NCBI GenBank assembly: GCA_964541525.1
Contig: CAZIQF010000013.1
Location: forward strand, 1 to 40,486
Source: UBA1737 sp964541525
Lineage (GTDB): Bacteria > Bacillota_I > Bacilli_A > ML615J-28 > CAG-313
Reading direction: 5' to 3'
DNA length: 40,486 bases
Position numbers and translations under genes: made by a program
Notes under the pieces: model-generated
Databases searched by the model: none
The model's input: the letters and a program-made list of their open reading frames with translations, nothing else
Told to the model about the DNA's origin: nothing
Part shown: piece after piece, positions 10,349 to 19,338 of the stretch
Layout of the letters: every line of letters starts with the position of its first letter
How positions within the stretch are numbered: the first letter of the stretch is position 1

Positions 10349-12058
10349 ATGAAGAAAAAAATTTTAATTATCATCCCTTTAATCCTATTTACTCTATGCT
10401 TTGCATCTTGTAAATCTTGTAAAAAAGATCATCGGACTGATTTTGAAAAATTAGTTAATTCCATTTATGATTCGGAATTAATAATTGCTGGATACAATGA
10501 GCAAACAAAAATGTTTGATGATCAATTTGAAGTATACAATAAAGATACTGATTTTATTATTCAACGTGGTGAAAAAGTAAAATCAGAAGTGAATATTACT
10601 GAACGAAAGTTATCAACATCTGGTACTGCTACTTATGATGAAACAACAACATCATATAAAACTGTTGATAATATTAAATATGTTGAAGTTGGTGGAACAA
10701 CATATGAAAATCCATATGAAATGCCTACCTACTATTTAACATTTGTTTTGGCTGAAGATTTTCTAAGTGAAGGATATACATTAGAAGTAAATGAAAATAA
10801 TTATCACTTAAAGGCTCAAGTACTAGACAATAAAGCAAGTTCATTATTCTTAAATAAAAGTATTGGTAATCTTTCTAATCTTGAAATTGAAATTGTGATT
10901 GAAAACAACAAACTAAAAACATTTAAAGCAAACTATTTTTCACAAAATGGATTTGATGTTGAAATCGAAACTAATTATTATTATGGTGAAGAAGGACTAG
11001 GAAAGGCGATTTTCTATCTTGAAGGTGGAACATGTAAAAACTCAAAAGATCGTGTTTCATATGTTTATAAATTTGATGGAACGAAGATTAGTATGAAAAT
11101 CGTTGATCCTAATGTTTTAGAAACAAATCCCAATGAACAAATTATTAAGAGCGGATATCATATTGAAGGTTGGTATCAAACTAAGATTGAAAATTCAGAT
11201 GGAACGATTGAATATGCTGATAAATGGGATTTTGATAATGATACAATGACAATCGATGGTGTTACACTTTATGCTAAATGGGAAATCAATCGTACATACA
11301 CTTATGAATTATATTATAAAAATGATTTAGGTGAAGAAGTATTCTTAGATAGCTATGAAGTCGATGAAGGTGAAAAATTTTATGAATTATTCATGGATAA
11401 TAAAACTGTTGATGGTTATACTTCTTTAGGCTATTTAGATGAACAAGGTAATCCTTGGGATGAAACATTTACACATCCTGGTGGTGATAGTGATTTAGCG
11501 GTTAAGATTTACTTAAATTTAATTGAAGGTGAATATACATTAGTTACTAATGCACGCGGATTTAGAAATGCTTTATCTAGAGGTCAAAATATTTATTTAT
11601 TAAATAATATTGATTTTGATGGTGATGAAATTTGCTTTGACACTTATTCGGGAATTATCAAAGGGAATGGCTATAAAGTGTCTAATTTTGCAATTGATTA
11701 TGATGATTCAAGAAATGGTCTTGAAGGGCCTCTTGATGATTTAACTGGATCTTCAGATTACTTATATATTTCATTATTCTTTGAATTAAAAGATTCACTA
11801 ATTCAAGATCTAACATTTGAAAATATTATAGTTGATGTTAATACATCAAATAGTCGAATTAAATACATCATATTAGCTCCTCTTGCAATTAAAGTAAGCA
11901 ATACTAAGCTAATTAATGTTAAATTTACAGGAAGTGTATCAATTACCAAAACTCCTGAATGTGAAAAAGAAATTGTTACTGACAAACTTTGGTATACTGC
12001 TACAGCAGATGTAACAGTTGATGATGCCACAAGTTGGAATATTACAAATAATAATTAA
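10349..12058 (+). CDS. Lipoprotein with InlB B-like repeat and beta-helix-like C-terminus
   Basis: The 569-residue protein has a lipoprotein signal ending FASC (Cys21), followed by a second Cys three residues on and a Lys-rich stretch. Residues about 245-313 look like an InlB B / Listeria-Bacteroides repeat (GYHIEGWYQT, then WDFDNDTMTIDGVTLYAKWE). The C-terminal part from about 395 (RGQNIYLLNNIDFDG, IIKGNGYKVSNF) resembles a right-handed beta-helix of the GLUG type. The N-terminal 240 residues are unrecognised and beta-rich. GGAGG sits just before the ATG, and the gene starts 11 bases after the subtilase stop, so the two are co-transcribed. No enzyme motif is visible. A role in surface binding near the protease is inference. 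Confidence 0.8.
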   Translation: MKKKILIIIPLILFTLCFASCKSCKKDHRTDFEKLVNSIYDSELIIAGYNEQTKMFDDQFEVYNKDTDFIIQRGEKVKSEVNITERKLSTSGTATYDETTTSYKTVDNIKYVEVGGTTYENPYEMPTYYLTFVLAEDFLSEGYTLEVNENNYHLKAQVLDNKASSLFLNKSIGNLSNLEIEIVIENNKLKTFKANYFSQNGFDVEIETNYYYGEEGLGKAIFYLEGGTCKNSKDRVSYVYKFDGTKISMKIVDPNVLETNPNEQIIKSGYHIEGWYQTKIENSDGTIEYADKWDFDNDTMTIDGVTLYAKWEINRTYTYELYYKNDLGEEVFLDSYEVDEGEKFYELFMDNKTVDGYTSLGYLDEQGNPWDETFTHPGGDSDLAVKIYLNLIEGEYTLVTNARGFRNALSRGQNIYLLNNIDFDGDEICFDTYSGIIKGNGYKVSNFAIDYDDSRNGLEGPLDDLTGSSDYLYISLFFELKDSLIQDLTFENIIVDVNTSNSRIKYIILAPLAIKVSNTKLINVKFTGSVSITKTPECEKEIVTDKLWYTATADVTVDDATSWNITNNN

Positions 12059-12069
12059 ACGGAGGAAAT

Positions 12070-14655
12070 ATGAAAAAAAGAATTTTAATTGTGGTTTTAA
12101 TTGTTCTTTCAGTTGGCATTTTAATAAGTTATATTAGTTGCAGAAACTGTAATAAGGACAAAAATAATCAAGATTCTCCATTACTACTATCTTCTCAAGA
12201 ATTAGATGGCGTTTTCAATCCTTTCTTCTCTTCATCTGCTCCTGATAGCCAAATTATCAGTATGACGCAAATTGGTATGCTGGGAAATGATGGAGCTGGA
12301 AAAGTAGTATATGGTGAAGATGAAGGTGTAGTTGTTCTTGATAAACAAGAAGTATATGATGAATATGAAGACACTACTACCTACTATTTAGTATTGAAAA
12401 ATAACGTTAAATTTTCTAATGGGTCGCCACTTACAATTAAAGACGTATTATTTAATTTATATGTTTACTTAGATCCGGTGTATACTGGTTCTAGTACAAT
12501 CTATTCAACAGATATTGTGGGATTAAAAGAATATCGCACACAACAAGCAGATGAAAAATCGCAAGAACGATTTATGGAACAATTCTATATTGAAGCATCT
12601 TCAAGAATTGAATATTTATTAAGTGCTGCTGATTATATCTATGATGACAATAAAAATGAAACATTATCAATTGCGGAATTTAGGGAATATTTAACTGATT
12701 ATAGCGAAGATGATGGTTTTGAAAACATTGTTTCGGACTTTGATAAAGTATGTGAATTATTTAAAGAAGAATTGAATGATGACTATAAGAATGCTAGTGG
12801 TGGTGCTTATAAAGATGTTAAGTTTAGAGATAATAATGGAACTGTTTATCAAAATTTATTAACAACTGATGTTGAAATGTTCTTATATAACGAAGGTTAC
12901 TTATATTGGAATAAAAAAGAAGCAAGGCTTGAATCTTCACTTACAAATAATCCATCCGAACTTAAAAACTGGAAAAAAGAAGATGCAATTAAAACCGTTT
13001 ATGAAGACAATTTACCAATGTCATTAGCGGAAGTTGCATTATATTGGAATACAGCAGTTAAGTTAAATGAATACTTAGTTAATGTTGCGTTAGAACAATA
13101 TCATGCAGAAAATGAAAGACAATTTAAAAATATTGAAGGAATTAAGTTTATTAACCGTCAACAATCAATTAAAGTTAATGGTATAGAATATGCAGTTCCT
13201 ACTTATAACGAAGATGGAAGTGTTGCGAATGATACAAATGAAGTTCTTGCAATAACAATTAATGGAGTTGACCCTAAAGCTATCTGGAACTTCTCATTTG
13301 CAGTAGCACCAATGTATTATTATTCAAATCAAGAACAAATCGCTAAATTTGATTATGAAGCTAATTTTGGCGTTGAATATTCTTCTCAAGACTTTATGAA
13401 CACAGTTGTTAAAGATCCAGATAAAATTGGCGTTCCTGTTGGGGCTGGACCTTACGTTGCATGTAATTCAGAACACTCAACCGAAAATGTTAAAGCTGGT
13501 GATTTTAAGAGTAATAACGTACTATATTTTGTTAGAAATGAAAATTATCTTTTAGGTGCTCCAGAAATCAAATATTTGCACTATCAAGTGGTTGCATCAA
13601 GTGGTTTATTAAATGCCTTATATAATGGTGAAGTTGATTATGTTCAACCTAACTCTAATCCTGAAACAATCAAGGAATTAAAAGGGAAAGAAAGTGAAGG
13701 TATTCATAGTCAATCAATCGAAACAGCTGGTTATGGTTATATTGGAATTAATGCTGGTAAAGTACCAGATATGAAAGTAAGACAAGCAATTATGCATTCA
13801 ATTGATACTTCAAAAACTGTTAGTTATTACGGCAATACCGCTAAAGCGATTTATCGTTCAATGTCACTTACTAGCTGGGCATATCCAACTGGTGCTACTC
13901 CATATTATCCTTATATTGGTGGTGCAATTCCCGAAAACCTAGATGTAGTTAATCCAGATTACAAAGACTTTGTCCTTGAAAAAGGTAAAAAAGCTGGTGA
14001 AACATTTACTAAAGCTGAACAACAAGAATTTATTATTTCTTTAGTTGAAGGTGCTGGTTATACCATTGGTGGTGACGGGGTTTATGTTAATGGTAAAAAT
14101 AAACTTAAATATACATTTACCATTGCAGGTTCAGAAACAGACCATCCAGCTTTCAATGCATTCTTTGAAGCAGCTGAATTTTTAAATGAAATAAATTTTG
14201 AAATCACCGTTTCTACTGATGCACAAGCATTATCAAAACTTGCTGAAGGTAGCCTATCTGTTTGGGCTGCGGCATGGAGTTCAACGATTGATCCCGATAT
14301 GTATCAAGTTTATCATAAAGATTCAACAGCAACTTCAACGCTTAACTGGGGTTATAAAGACATTATTGCTAACATTGGTGGTAAATACAATGAAGAGTCA
14401 GCATTAGTTGAAGAATTATCGGAATTAATTGAACAAGGCCGTGAAACAACTGATGAAAAGCAACGTGCAAGAATTTATTCAGAAGCACTAGATATCGTTA
14501 TGCAACTTGCAATTGAACTTCCAACATATCAAAGAGATGATTTATTTGCATACAATGTTAATAAGATTGATGAATCAAGTTTAAATAGTGATTTATCACC
14601 ATATGCTGGTTTATTGTCAGATATTCATACAGTTAGATTGAATACGATAAAATAG
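12070..14655 (+). CDS. Oligopeptide ABC transporter substrate-binding lipoprotein (SBP family 5)
   Basis: This OppA/DppA-like protein captures peptides outside the cell for the permease encoded next. Family marks include the N-terminal ELDGVFNPFFSSSAPD, VKFSNGSPLTIKDVLFNL near 113-130, and KVRQAIMHSIDTSK, the classic SBP_bac_5 segment. The signal peptide ends YISC (Cys24), an imperfect lipobox, with a second Cys at 27. At 861 residues it is far longer than the usual 520-600. Much of the excess is an insert at about 150-340 holding an EF-hand-like loop (Asp192, Asn194, Asn196, Thr198, Ser200, Glu203) that could bind Ca2+. GGAGG precedes the ATG, 11 bases after the previous stop. The substrate is inferred from family and context; dipeptide, oligopeptide and even nickel binders share this fold. 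Confidence 0.92.
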   Translation: MKKRILIVVLIVLSVGILISYISCRNCNKDKNNQDSPLLLSSQELDGVFNPFFSSSAPDSQIISMTQIGMLGNDGAGKVVYGEDEGVVVLDKQEVYDEYEDTTTYYLVLKNNVKFSNGSPLTIKDVLFNLYVYLDPVYTGSSTIYSTDIVGLKEYRTQQADEKSQERFMEQFYIEASSRIEYLLSAADYIYDDNKNETLSIAEFREYLTDYSEDDGFENIVSDFDKVCELFKEELNDDYKNASGGAYKDVKFRDNNGTVYQNLLTTDVEMFLYNEGYLYWNKKEARLESSLTNNPSELKNWKKEDAIKTVYEDNLPMSLAEVALYWNTAVKLNEYLVNVALEQYHAENERQFKNIEGIKFINRQQSIKVNGIEYAVPTYNEDGSVANDTNEVLAITINGVDPKAIWNFSFAVAPMYYYSNQEQIAKFDYEANFGVEYSSQDFMNTVVKDPDKIGVPVGAGPYVACNSEHSTENVKAGDFKSNNVLYFVRNENYLLGAPEIKYLHYQVVASSGLLNALYNGEVDYVQPNSNPETIKELKGKESEGIHSQSIETAGYGYIGINAGKVPDMKVRQAIMHSIDTSKTVSYYGNTAKAIYRSMSLTSWAYPTGATPYYPYIGGAIPENLDVVNPDYKDFVLEKGKKAGETFTKAEQQEFIISLVEGAGYTIGGDGVYVNGKNKLKYTFTIAGSETDHPAFNAFFEAAEFLNEINFEITVSTDAQALSKLAEGSLSVWAAAWSSTIDPDMYQVYHKDSTATSTLNWGYKDIIANIGGKYNEESALVEELSELIEQGRETTDEKQRARIYSEALDIVMQLAIELPTYQRDDLFAYNVNKIDESSLNSDLSPYAGLLSDIHTVRLNTIK

Positions 14656-14671
14656 AAAAGAGCGAAAAAAT

Positions 14672-15679
14672 ATGTTTAAATATATTGTTAAAAGATTATT
14701 TATATCAATATTTGTTCTTCTTGGTGTTTCAATTATCATTTATACTTTAGTTAGAATGATGCCTAATGACTATTTGGATGTTAAGTTCTCATCACAAATC
14801 AGTCAAGGTACTATTACTCCTGAACAACTTGCTGAATTTAAAATGCAGTATGGAATTGGGGATAATTCATTCCAAGGTATTGTTTCTGGATATTTCGGTT
14901 GGTTAGGTAATATGCTTAAAGGTGATATGGGATTATCATTTAAATATGAAAAACCTGTAGCACAAGTAATCGGTGAAAACATGTGGGTTTCATTTGCAAT
15001 AGCTGTGATTGCAACAATTTTACAATTCGCTATTGCCATCCCACTTGGGATTACTAGCGCCACTCATCAATATTCAAAACGTGATTACATCGTTACCGTA
15101 TTTACAATGATTGGTATTTCATTACCGACATATTTCTTTGCTGCTATAATTATTAAGATTTTCTCGGTTGAACTAGGATGGTTTCCATCAACAGGTTTAG
15201 TCTCTGCTGCCGTAACATACACCAAAGATTTTGCTGGATTTATGGCTAAACTTTTAGATATGGCTCATCACTTAGTTTTACCGATTGCGTGTACTGTTAT
15301 TTTATCGCTTGGTGGCTTAATGAGATATACAAGAACAAATACTTTAGAAGTATTAAGTGCTGATTACATTCGGACTGCTCGTGCGAAAGGCTTATCCGAA
15401 CAAACGGTGATTTATAAACATGCGTTTAGAAACACCATGATCCCGCTTGTAACTTTACTTGCTGGTATTCTTCCATCACTATTTGGTGGAATGATGATTA
15501 CCGAAGAAGTATTTGCAATTGATGGTATTGGACGTCTGGCTTACAATGCTTTAAGTAGTGGTGATATTCCCTTTGTAATGGGTTATAATATGTTCTTAGC
15601 GGTTTTAACTGTTATAGGTACATTATTCTCGGATATTATGTATTCAATTGTCGATCCGAGAGTCAAACTTGGTAAGTAA
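14672..15679 (+). CDS. oppB: Oligopeptide ABC transporter permease, OppB/DppB type
   Basis: First membrane subunit of the peptide importer (335 residues, normal length). It begins with the typical FKYIVKRLF segment and one membrane helix, then an extracytoplasmic loop containing MPNDY and GLSFKYEKPV, then further helices from about 103. The EAA coupling loop at about 230-260 (ADYIRTARAKGLSE...HAFRNTMIPLV) docks on the ATPases. The C-terminal MFLAVLTVIGTLFSDIMYSIVDPRVKLG is diagnostic of the family. It starts 16 bases after the binding-protein gene and ends 11 bases before the second permease. Confidence 0.95.
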   Translation: MFKYIVKRLFISIFVLLGVSIIIYTLVRMMPNDYLDVKFSSQISQGTITPEQLAEFKMQYGIGDNSFQGIVSGYFGWLGNMLKGDMGLSFKYEKPVAQVIGENMWVSFAIAVIATILQFAIAIPLGITSATHQYSKRDYIVTVFTMIGISLPTYFFAAIIIKIFSVELGWFPSTGLVSAAVTYTKDFAGFMAKLLDMAHHLVLPIACTVILSLGGLMRYTRTNTLEVLSADYIRTARAKGLSEQTVIYKHAFRNTMIPLVTLLAGILPSLFGGMMITEEVFAIDGIGRLAYNALSSGDIPFVMGYNMFLAVLTVIGTLFSDIMYSIVDPRVKLGK

Positions 15680-15690
15680 TAGGTGAAATT

Positions 15691-16731
15691 ATGGAAGAAA
15701 AAGAAATTAAACAAGAAGTAGTTGAAACCGAAACAGTGGTAGAAGAAGAAACATATAAAGAAATGAGTCCATTTAAATTAATCTTAAGAAGATTTTTTAG
15801 ATCAAGACTTTCAGTAGTTGGACTTATTATTTTAGTATTCTTATTTTTATTCTCCTTTTTAGGTCCAGTAATCTATAATAAGTGGGGAGAAATTGAAGTA
15901 GATAGAACACCAACGATTACAATCTATGAAGAAGAATTCACATATATTGATGAGTTTGGTGAAAAAATTACAATTATTCAACAAACAGAAATTTTATCCG
16001 ACAACTTAAAAGCTGCTCCGAGTTGGGATCATTTACTTGGAACGGATGAAAAAGGAATGGATGTTTTTGTTAGGTTAATGTATGGTGGAAGAATTTCTTT
16101 AACTATTGGGTTTATTGTTGTTATCTTAGAAACATTAATTGGTGTGGTTTTGGGTGGTATTTCAGGGTACTTTGGTGGTAAAGTTGATCAAGTGATTATG
16201 AGAATTGTTGATGTCTTTAACTGTATTCCGATGTTGCCTATTTTACTAATCGCATCAGCAGTATTGGATTCATTATCGGATATTATTGATCCATCTAATC
16301 GAATTTATTTCTTAATGGTTATTATTACAGTCTTCGGTTGGAGTGGTTGTGCAAGAATGGTTCGTGGTCAAATTTTATCATTACGTGAACAAGAATTTAT
16401 TACTGCAACTGAAGTTATGGGACTTCCAACATGGAGAAAAATTTTCAAACACTTAATTCCTAATGTCCTTCCTCAATTGATTGTTAATATGACACTTGGA
16501 TTAGGTAGCGTTATTTTATATGAATCAACGCTTAGTTATTTAGGCTTAGGGGTGCAAATTCCTTATGCCGCTTGGGGTACAATGATTTCTGCATCAAAAA
16601 CACCAGAAATTCTTAATAATTATGTTAACTTGTGGTTGCCAGCAGGGATTTTAATTGTTCTTGCGGTTTTAGGATTTAACTTTGTTGGTGATGGCTTAAG
16701 AGATGCCATGGACCCTAAAGCGAAGAAATAG
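15691..16731 (+). CDS. oppC: Oligopeptide ABC transporter permease, OppC/DppC type
   Basis: Second membrane subunit of the importer (346 residues). The N-terminal 25 residues are a very acidic cytoplasmic extension before the usual SPFKLILRRFFRSRLSVVGL start. The family block PSWDHLLGTDEKGMDVFVRL, just before the helical core, is clear. The EAA coupling loop lies at about 234-265 (EFITATEVMGLPTWRKIFKH). The C-terminus GFNFVGDGLRDAMDPK is typical. It forms the pore with the upstream OppB-type subunit. Ribosome site AGGTGA lies just before the ATG. Confidence 0.95.
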   Translation: MEEKEIKQEVVETETVVEEETYKEMSPFKLILRRFFRSRLSVVGLIILVFLFLFSFLGPVIYNKWGEIEVDRTPTITIYEEEFTYIDEFGEKITIIQQTEILSDNLKAAPSWDHLLGTDEKGMDVFVRLMYGGRISLTIGFIVVILETLIGVVLGGISGYFGGKVDQVIMRIVDVFNCIPMLPILLIASAVLDSLSDIIDPSNRIYFLMVIITVFGWSGCARMVRGQILSLREQEFITATEVMGLPTWRKIFKHLIPNVLPQLIVNMTLGLGSVILYESTLSYLGLGVQIPYAAWGTMISASKTPEILNNYVNLWLPAGILIVLAVLGFNFVGDGLRDAMDPKAKK

Positions 16732-16742
16732 GAGGTGCTTTT

Positions 16743-17906
16743 ATGGGAACAAAAAAACCTTCTAACTATATTTCTTATAAAGAAAGTAGAAAAATATTAA
16801 AACATAATATTAAACAAATGAAATATTATGAAGATTTAAAAAATCGTAAAGTTAATGTTAGCGAATACACTGTACCAATGAAAGATGACAATAACATTAT
16901 TGAAATTGATAACTTAAAAACGGTGTTCTTTTCGGATAATGGAACTGTAATGTCAGTTAATGGGGTATCGTTTAATATTCCGAAAAATAAAATTGTTGGA
17001 GTAGTTGGTGAATCTGGTTGTGGTAAGAGCGTCACATCATTATCAATTATGCAATTAGTTCAAGCTCCTCAAGGCCAAATTATTGAAGGGGAGATCAGGT
17101 TTAATACCAGTGATCTAGGTGTAAATGAAAATGGTCAAAAACTCGGATATAATATTGTTGGTATGCCCAAAAATGATATGTACAAAATTCGTGGTAAGGA
17201 TATTACAATGATTTTTCAAGAACCAATGACGAGCTTAAATCCGGTTTTTACCATTGGTTATCAATTAGATGAAGTACCACTTACTCATTTAGGGATGACT
17301 AAGGAAGAAGCGAAAAATCATAGTATCGAAATGCTTAAAAAAGTTGGTATTTCAATGCCGGAACATGTATATAATTCATATCCGCATGAACTATCAGGGG
17401 GAATGAGACAAAGAGTAATGATTGCGATGGCTTTATCTGGAAATCCAAAATTAATTATTGCTGATGAACCAACGACTGCCCTAGATGTTACAATTCAAGC
17501 TCAAATCTTAGAATTGTTAAAAGAGTTACAAAAAAATACTGGATGCTCAATTATGTTTATTACTCATGATTTAGGTGTAATTGCCGAAATGGCTGATGAG
17601 GTTGTTGTAATGTATGCTGGAAAAGTAATTGAAAGAGGAACAGTTAGTGAGATTTTCCATCATCCGCTTCATCCATATACAATCGGCTTACAAAGAAGTA
17701 AACCATTAATTACAGCTAATTCCAATGAACCACTTTATTCGATTCCAGGACAAGTACCAAATCCAATTAATTTACCTAATACATGTTATTTCAAAAATCG
17801 ATGTAGTAAATGTATTAACAAATGCAATAATGAATATCCAAAAGAAATTAAAGTAAGTGATACGCACTATGTATCGTGTTACTTATATGAAGAAAAAGAG
17901 GTGTAA
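16743..17906 (+). CDS. oppD: Oligopeptide ABC transporter ATPase, OppD/DppD type
   Basis: First ATPase of the importer (387 residues). Walker A GESGCGKS is at 89-96, the ABC signature LSGGM at 217-221, and Walker B plus D-loop follow as LIIADEPTTALDVT. Compared with typical members it has about 50 extra N-terminal residues, rich in Lys and Tyr. The start is still supported by GGAGGTG seven bases upstream. The C-terminal oligopeptide-transporter domain has a Cys cluster (CYFKNRCSKCINKC plus a later Cys). In some DppD proteins such cysteines bind a [4Fe-4S] cluster; binding here is inference. The next gene starts three bases after the stop. Confidence 0.95.
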   Translation: MGTKKPSNYISYKESRKILKHNIKQMKYYEDLKNRKVNVSEYTVPMKDDNNIIEIDNLKTVFFSDNGTVMSVNGVSFNIPKNKIVGVVGESGCGKSVTSLSIMQLVQAPQGQIIEGEIRFNTSDLGVNENGQKLGYNIVGMPKNDMYKIRGKDITMIFQEPMTSLNPVFTIGYQLDEVPLTHLGMTKEEAKNHSIEMLKKVGISMPEHVYNSYPHELSGGMRQRVMIAMALSGNPKLIIADEPTTALDVTIQAQILELLKELQKNTGCSIMFITHDLGVIAEMADEVVVMYAGKVIERGTVSEIFHHPLHPYTIGLQRSKPLITANSNEPLYSIPGQVPNPINLPNTCYFKNRCSKCINKCNNEYPKEIKVSDTHYVSCYLYEEKEV

Positions 17907-17909
17907 GAT

Positions 17910-19079
17910 ATGGATAATATGCAAACACCAAAATCCATTTTAGAAGTTAATAATTTAAAGAAATATTTTGTGATTGAAAAGAATTTATTTGGCAAACCTT
18001 TAAGATATTTAAAAGCCGTTGATAATGTTAGCTTTAAAGTAGAAAGTGGGACAACAATTGGGATTGTCGGTGAATCTGGTTGTGGTAAAACAACACTTGG
18101 TAGAACAATCCTTAAATTATATGAATCAAATGGTGGTGAAATTATTTTTAATGGTGAAGATATTACGCATCTATCTAAAAAAGAAATGCTTAAATATCGT
18201 ACTAAAATGCAACTTATTTTCCAAGATCCATATTCAAGTCTTCCACCAAGAATGACTATCGGTAATATTATTGCTGAAGCTGTAAGAGTGCATAAGATCG
18301 TTCCTAAAGAGGAAGTTGTTAGTTATGTTATTGATATTATGAAAAAATGTGGACTTCAACCACAATATTATGATCGATATCCTCATGAATTCTCTGGTGG
18401 GCAACGACAAAGAATTTGTATTGCGAGAGCCTTAGCAGTTAAACCGGAATTAGTCATTTGTGATGAACCAGTAAGTGCTTTAGATGTATCGATTCAAGCT
18501 CAAATTATTAATTTATTAAAAGAATTACAAAATACGATGGGATTAACATATCTTTTTATCTCCCATGATTTATCTGTTGTTAAATATATTACTGATCAAA
18601 TTATGGTTATGTACTTAGGCAATGTAATGGAACTTGGTGAAACAAATGAAATCTTTAATAATCCCCTTCATCCATATACAAAAGCGTTATTTTCAGCAGT
18701 GCCAGTACCTGACCCTGATGTAAAGATGAATCGGGTGATTTTGAGTGGTGATATTCCATCACCAGCTAATCCACCTCAAGGCTGTAAATTTCATACTAGA
18801 TGTTCTAGTTGTATGAAAGTCTGTGGATTAAAACAACCAAGATATAATGAAGTAGTTGAAAATCACTCAGTTGCTTGTCACTTATTTGATCAAGATGTAT
18901 TGAGTAAAACGCAGCTTTATGATCAACTTTATGATGAAATTGAAATCTTAAAAAAGGAATTAGCAATTTTAATTAAAAATAAAGAAGATAAAGCAGTTAA
19001 TCAAAAAGAAAATAGTGAGAAAATTAAGCAACTTGAAGCAAAAATCAATGAAAAATTAGCTTCTGTTGAGCAAATATAA
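17910..19079 (+). CDS. oppF: Oligopeptide ABC transporter ATPase, OppF/DppF type, with coiled-coil tail
   Basis: Second ATPase of the importer (389 residues). Walker A GESGCGKT is at 54-61, signature FSGGQRQR near 161-168, and Walker B LVICDEPVSALDVS near 185. A C-terminal Cys group (CKFHTRCSSCMKVC and a later Cys) mirrors that of OppD. After the usual end near residue 325 there is an added tail of about 65 residues rich in Glu, Lys, Leu and Ile, likely a coiled coil. Family members usually stop without it. The tail could hold the transporter to another protein, perhaps the small membrane protein encoded next (inference). Confidence 0.94.
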   Translation: MDNMQTPKSILEVNNLKKYFVIEKNLFGKPLRYLKAVDNVSFKVESGTTIGIVGESGCGKTTLGRTILKLYESNGGEIIFNGEDITHLSKKEMLKYRTKMQLIFQDPYSSLPPRMTIGNIIAEAVRVHKIVPKEEVVSYVIDIMKKCGLQPQYYDRYPHEFSGGQRQRICIARALAVKPELVICDEPVSALDVSIQAQIINLLKELQNTMGLTYLFISHDLSVVKYITDQIMVMYLGNVMELGETNEIFNNPLHPYTKALFSAVPVPDPDVKMNRVILSGDIPSPANPPQGCKFHTRCSSCMKVCGLKQPRYNEVVENHSVACHLFDQDVLSKTQLYDQLYDEIEILKKELAILIKNKEDKAVNQKENSEKIKQLEAKINEKLASVEQI

Positions 19080-19087
19080 AAAAGAAA

Positions 19088-19321
19088 ATGAAAAAACGAA
19101 AAGAAAAATATGAAGATGATGGACATACCATCTATGATATGAACGTCGATGCGTATTGGCGTAAAGATCGAAAAACAAAAGTAGAATCAAAAGTAAATGT
19201 AACTAAAGAAGAACGGAAATTATTAATTAAAGCAGCCTTTATTGCTTATATTCCCAAACTATTATTAGTAATTGGTTGTTTTGCTATTACTATGTTGTTA
19301 TTATACTTTTGGTTGAAATAA
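19088..19321 (+). CDS. Small single-span membrane protein, function unknown
   Basis: A 77-residue protein lies between the OppF ATPase gene and the thioredoxin lipoprotein gene. The N-terminal half is charged and likely cytoplasmic, with the segment DDGHTIYDMNVDAYW. This resembles the DDGRTIADMNV-type motif I recall in small uncharacterised Firmicutes proteins; the family has no known function to me. Residues about 49-76 form one or two hydrophobic stretches ending FWLK. The ribosome site is poor (AAAAAAGAAA directly before the ATG), so translation may depend on the upstream gene. The tight spacing (8 bases) and conserved-looking motif favour a real gene. Confidence 0.75.
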   Translation: MKKRKEKYEDDGHTIYDMNVDAYWRKDRKTKVESKVNVTKEERKLLIKAAFIAYIPKLLLVIGCFAITMLLLYFWLK

Positions 19322-19338
19322 AAGAGGTGTATAGAAAA

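Noticed and set aside
19276..19338. Upstream in-frame start for the thioredoxin lipoprotein
   Set aside because: It would overlap the small membrane protein gene and bury the signal peptide; the ATG at 19339 has a ribosome site and a clean lipobox.
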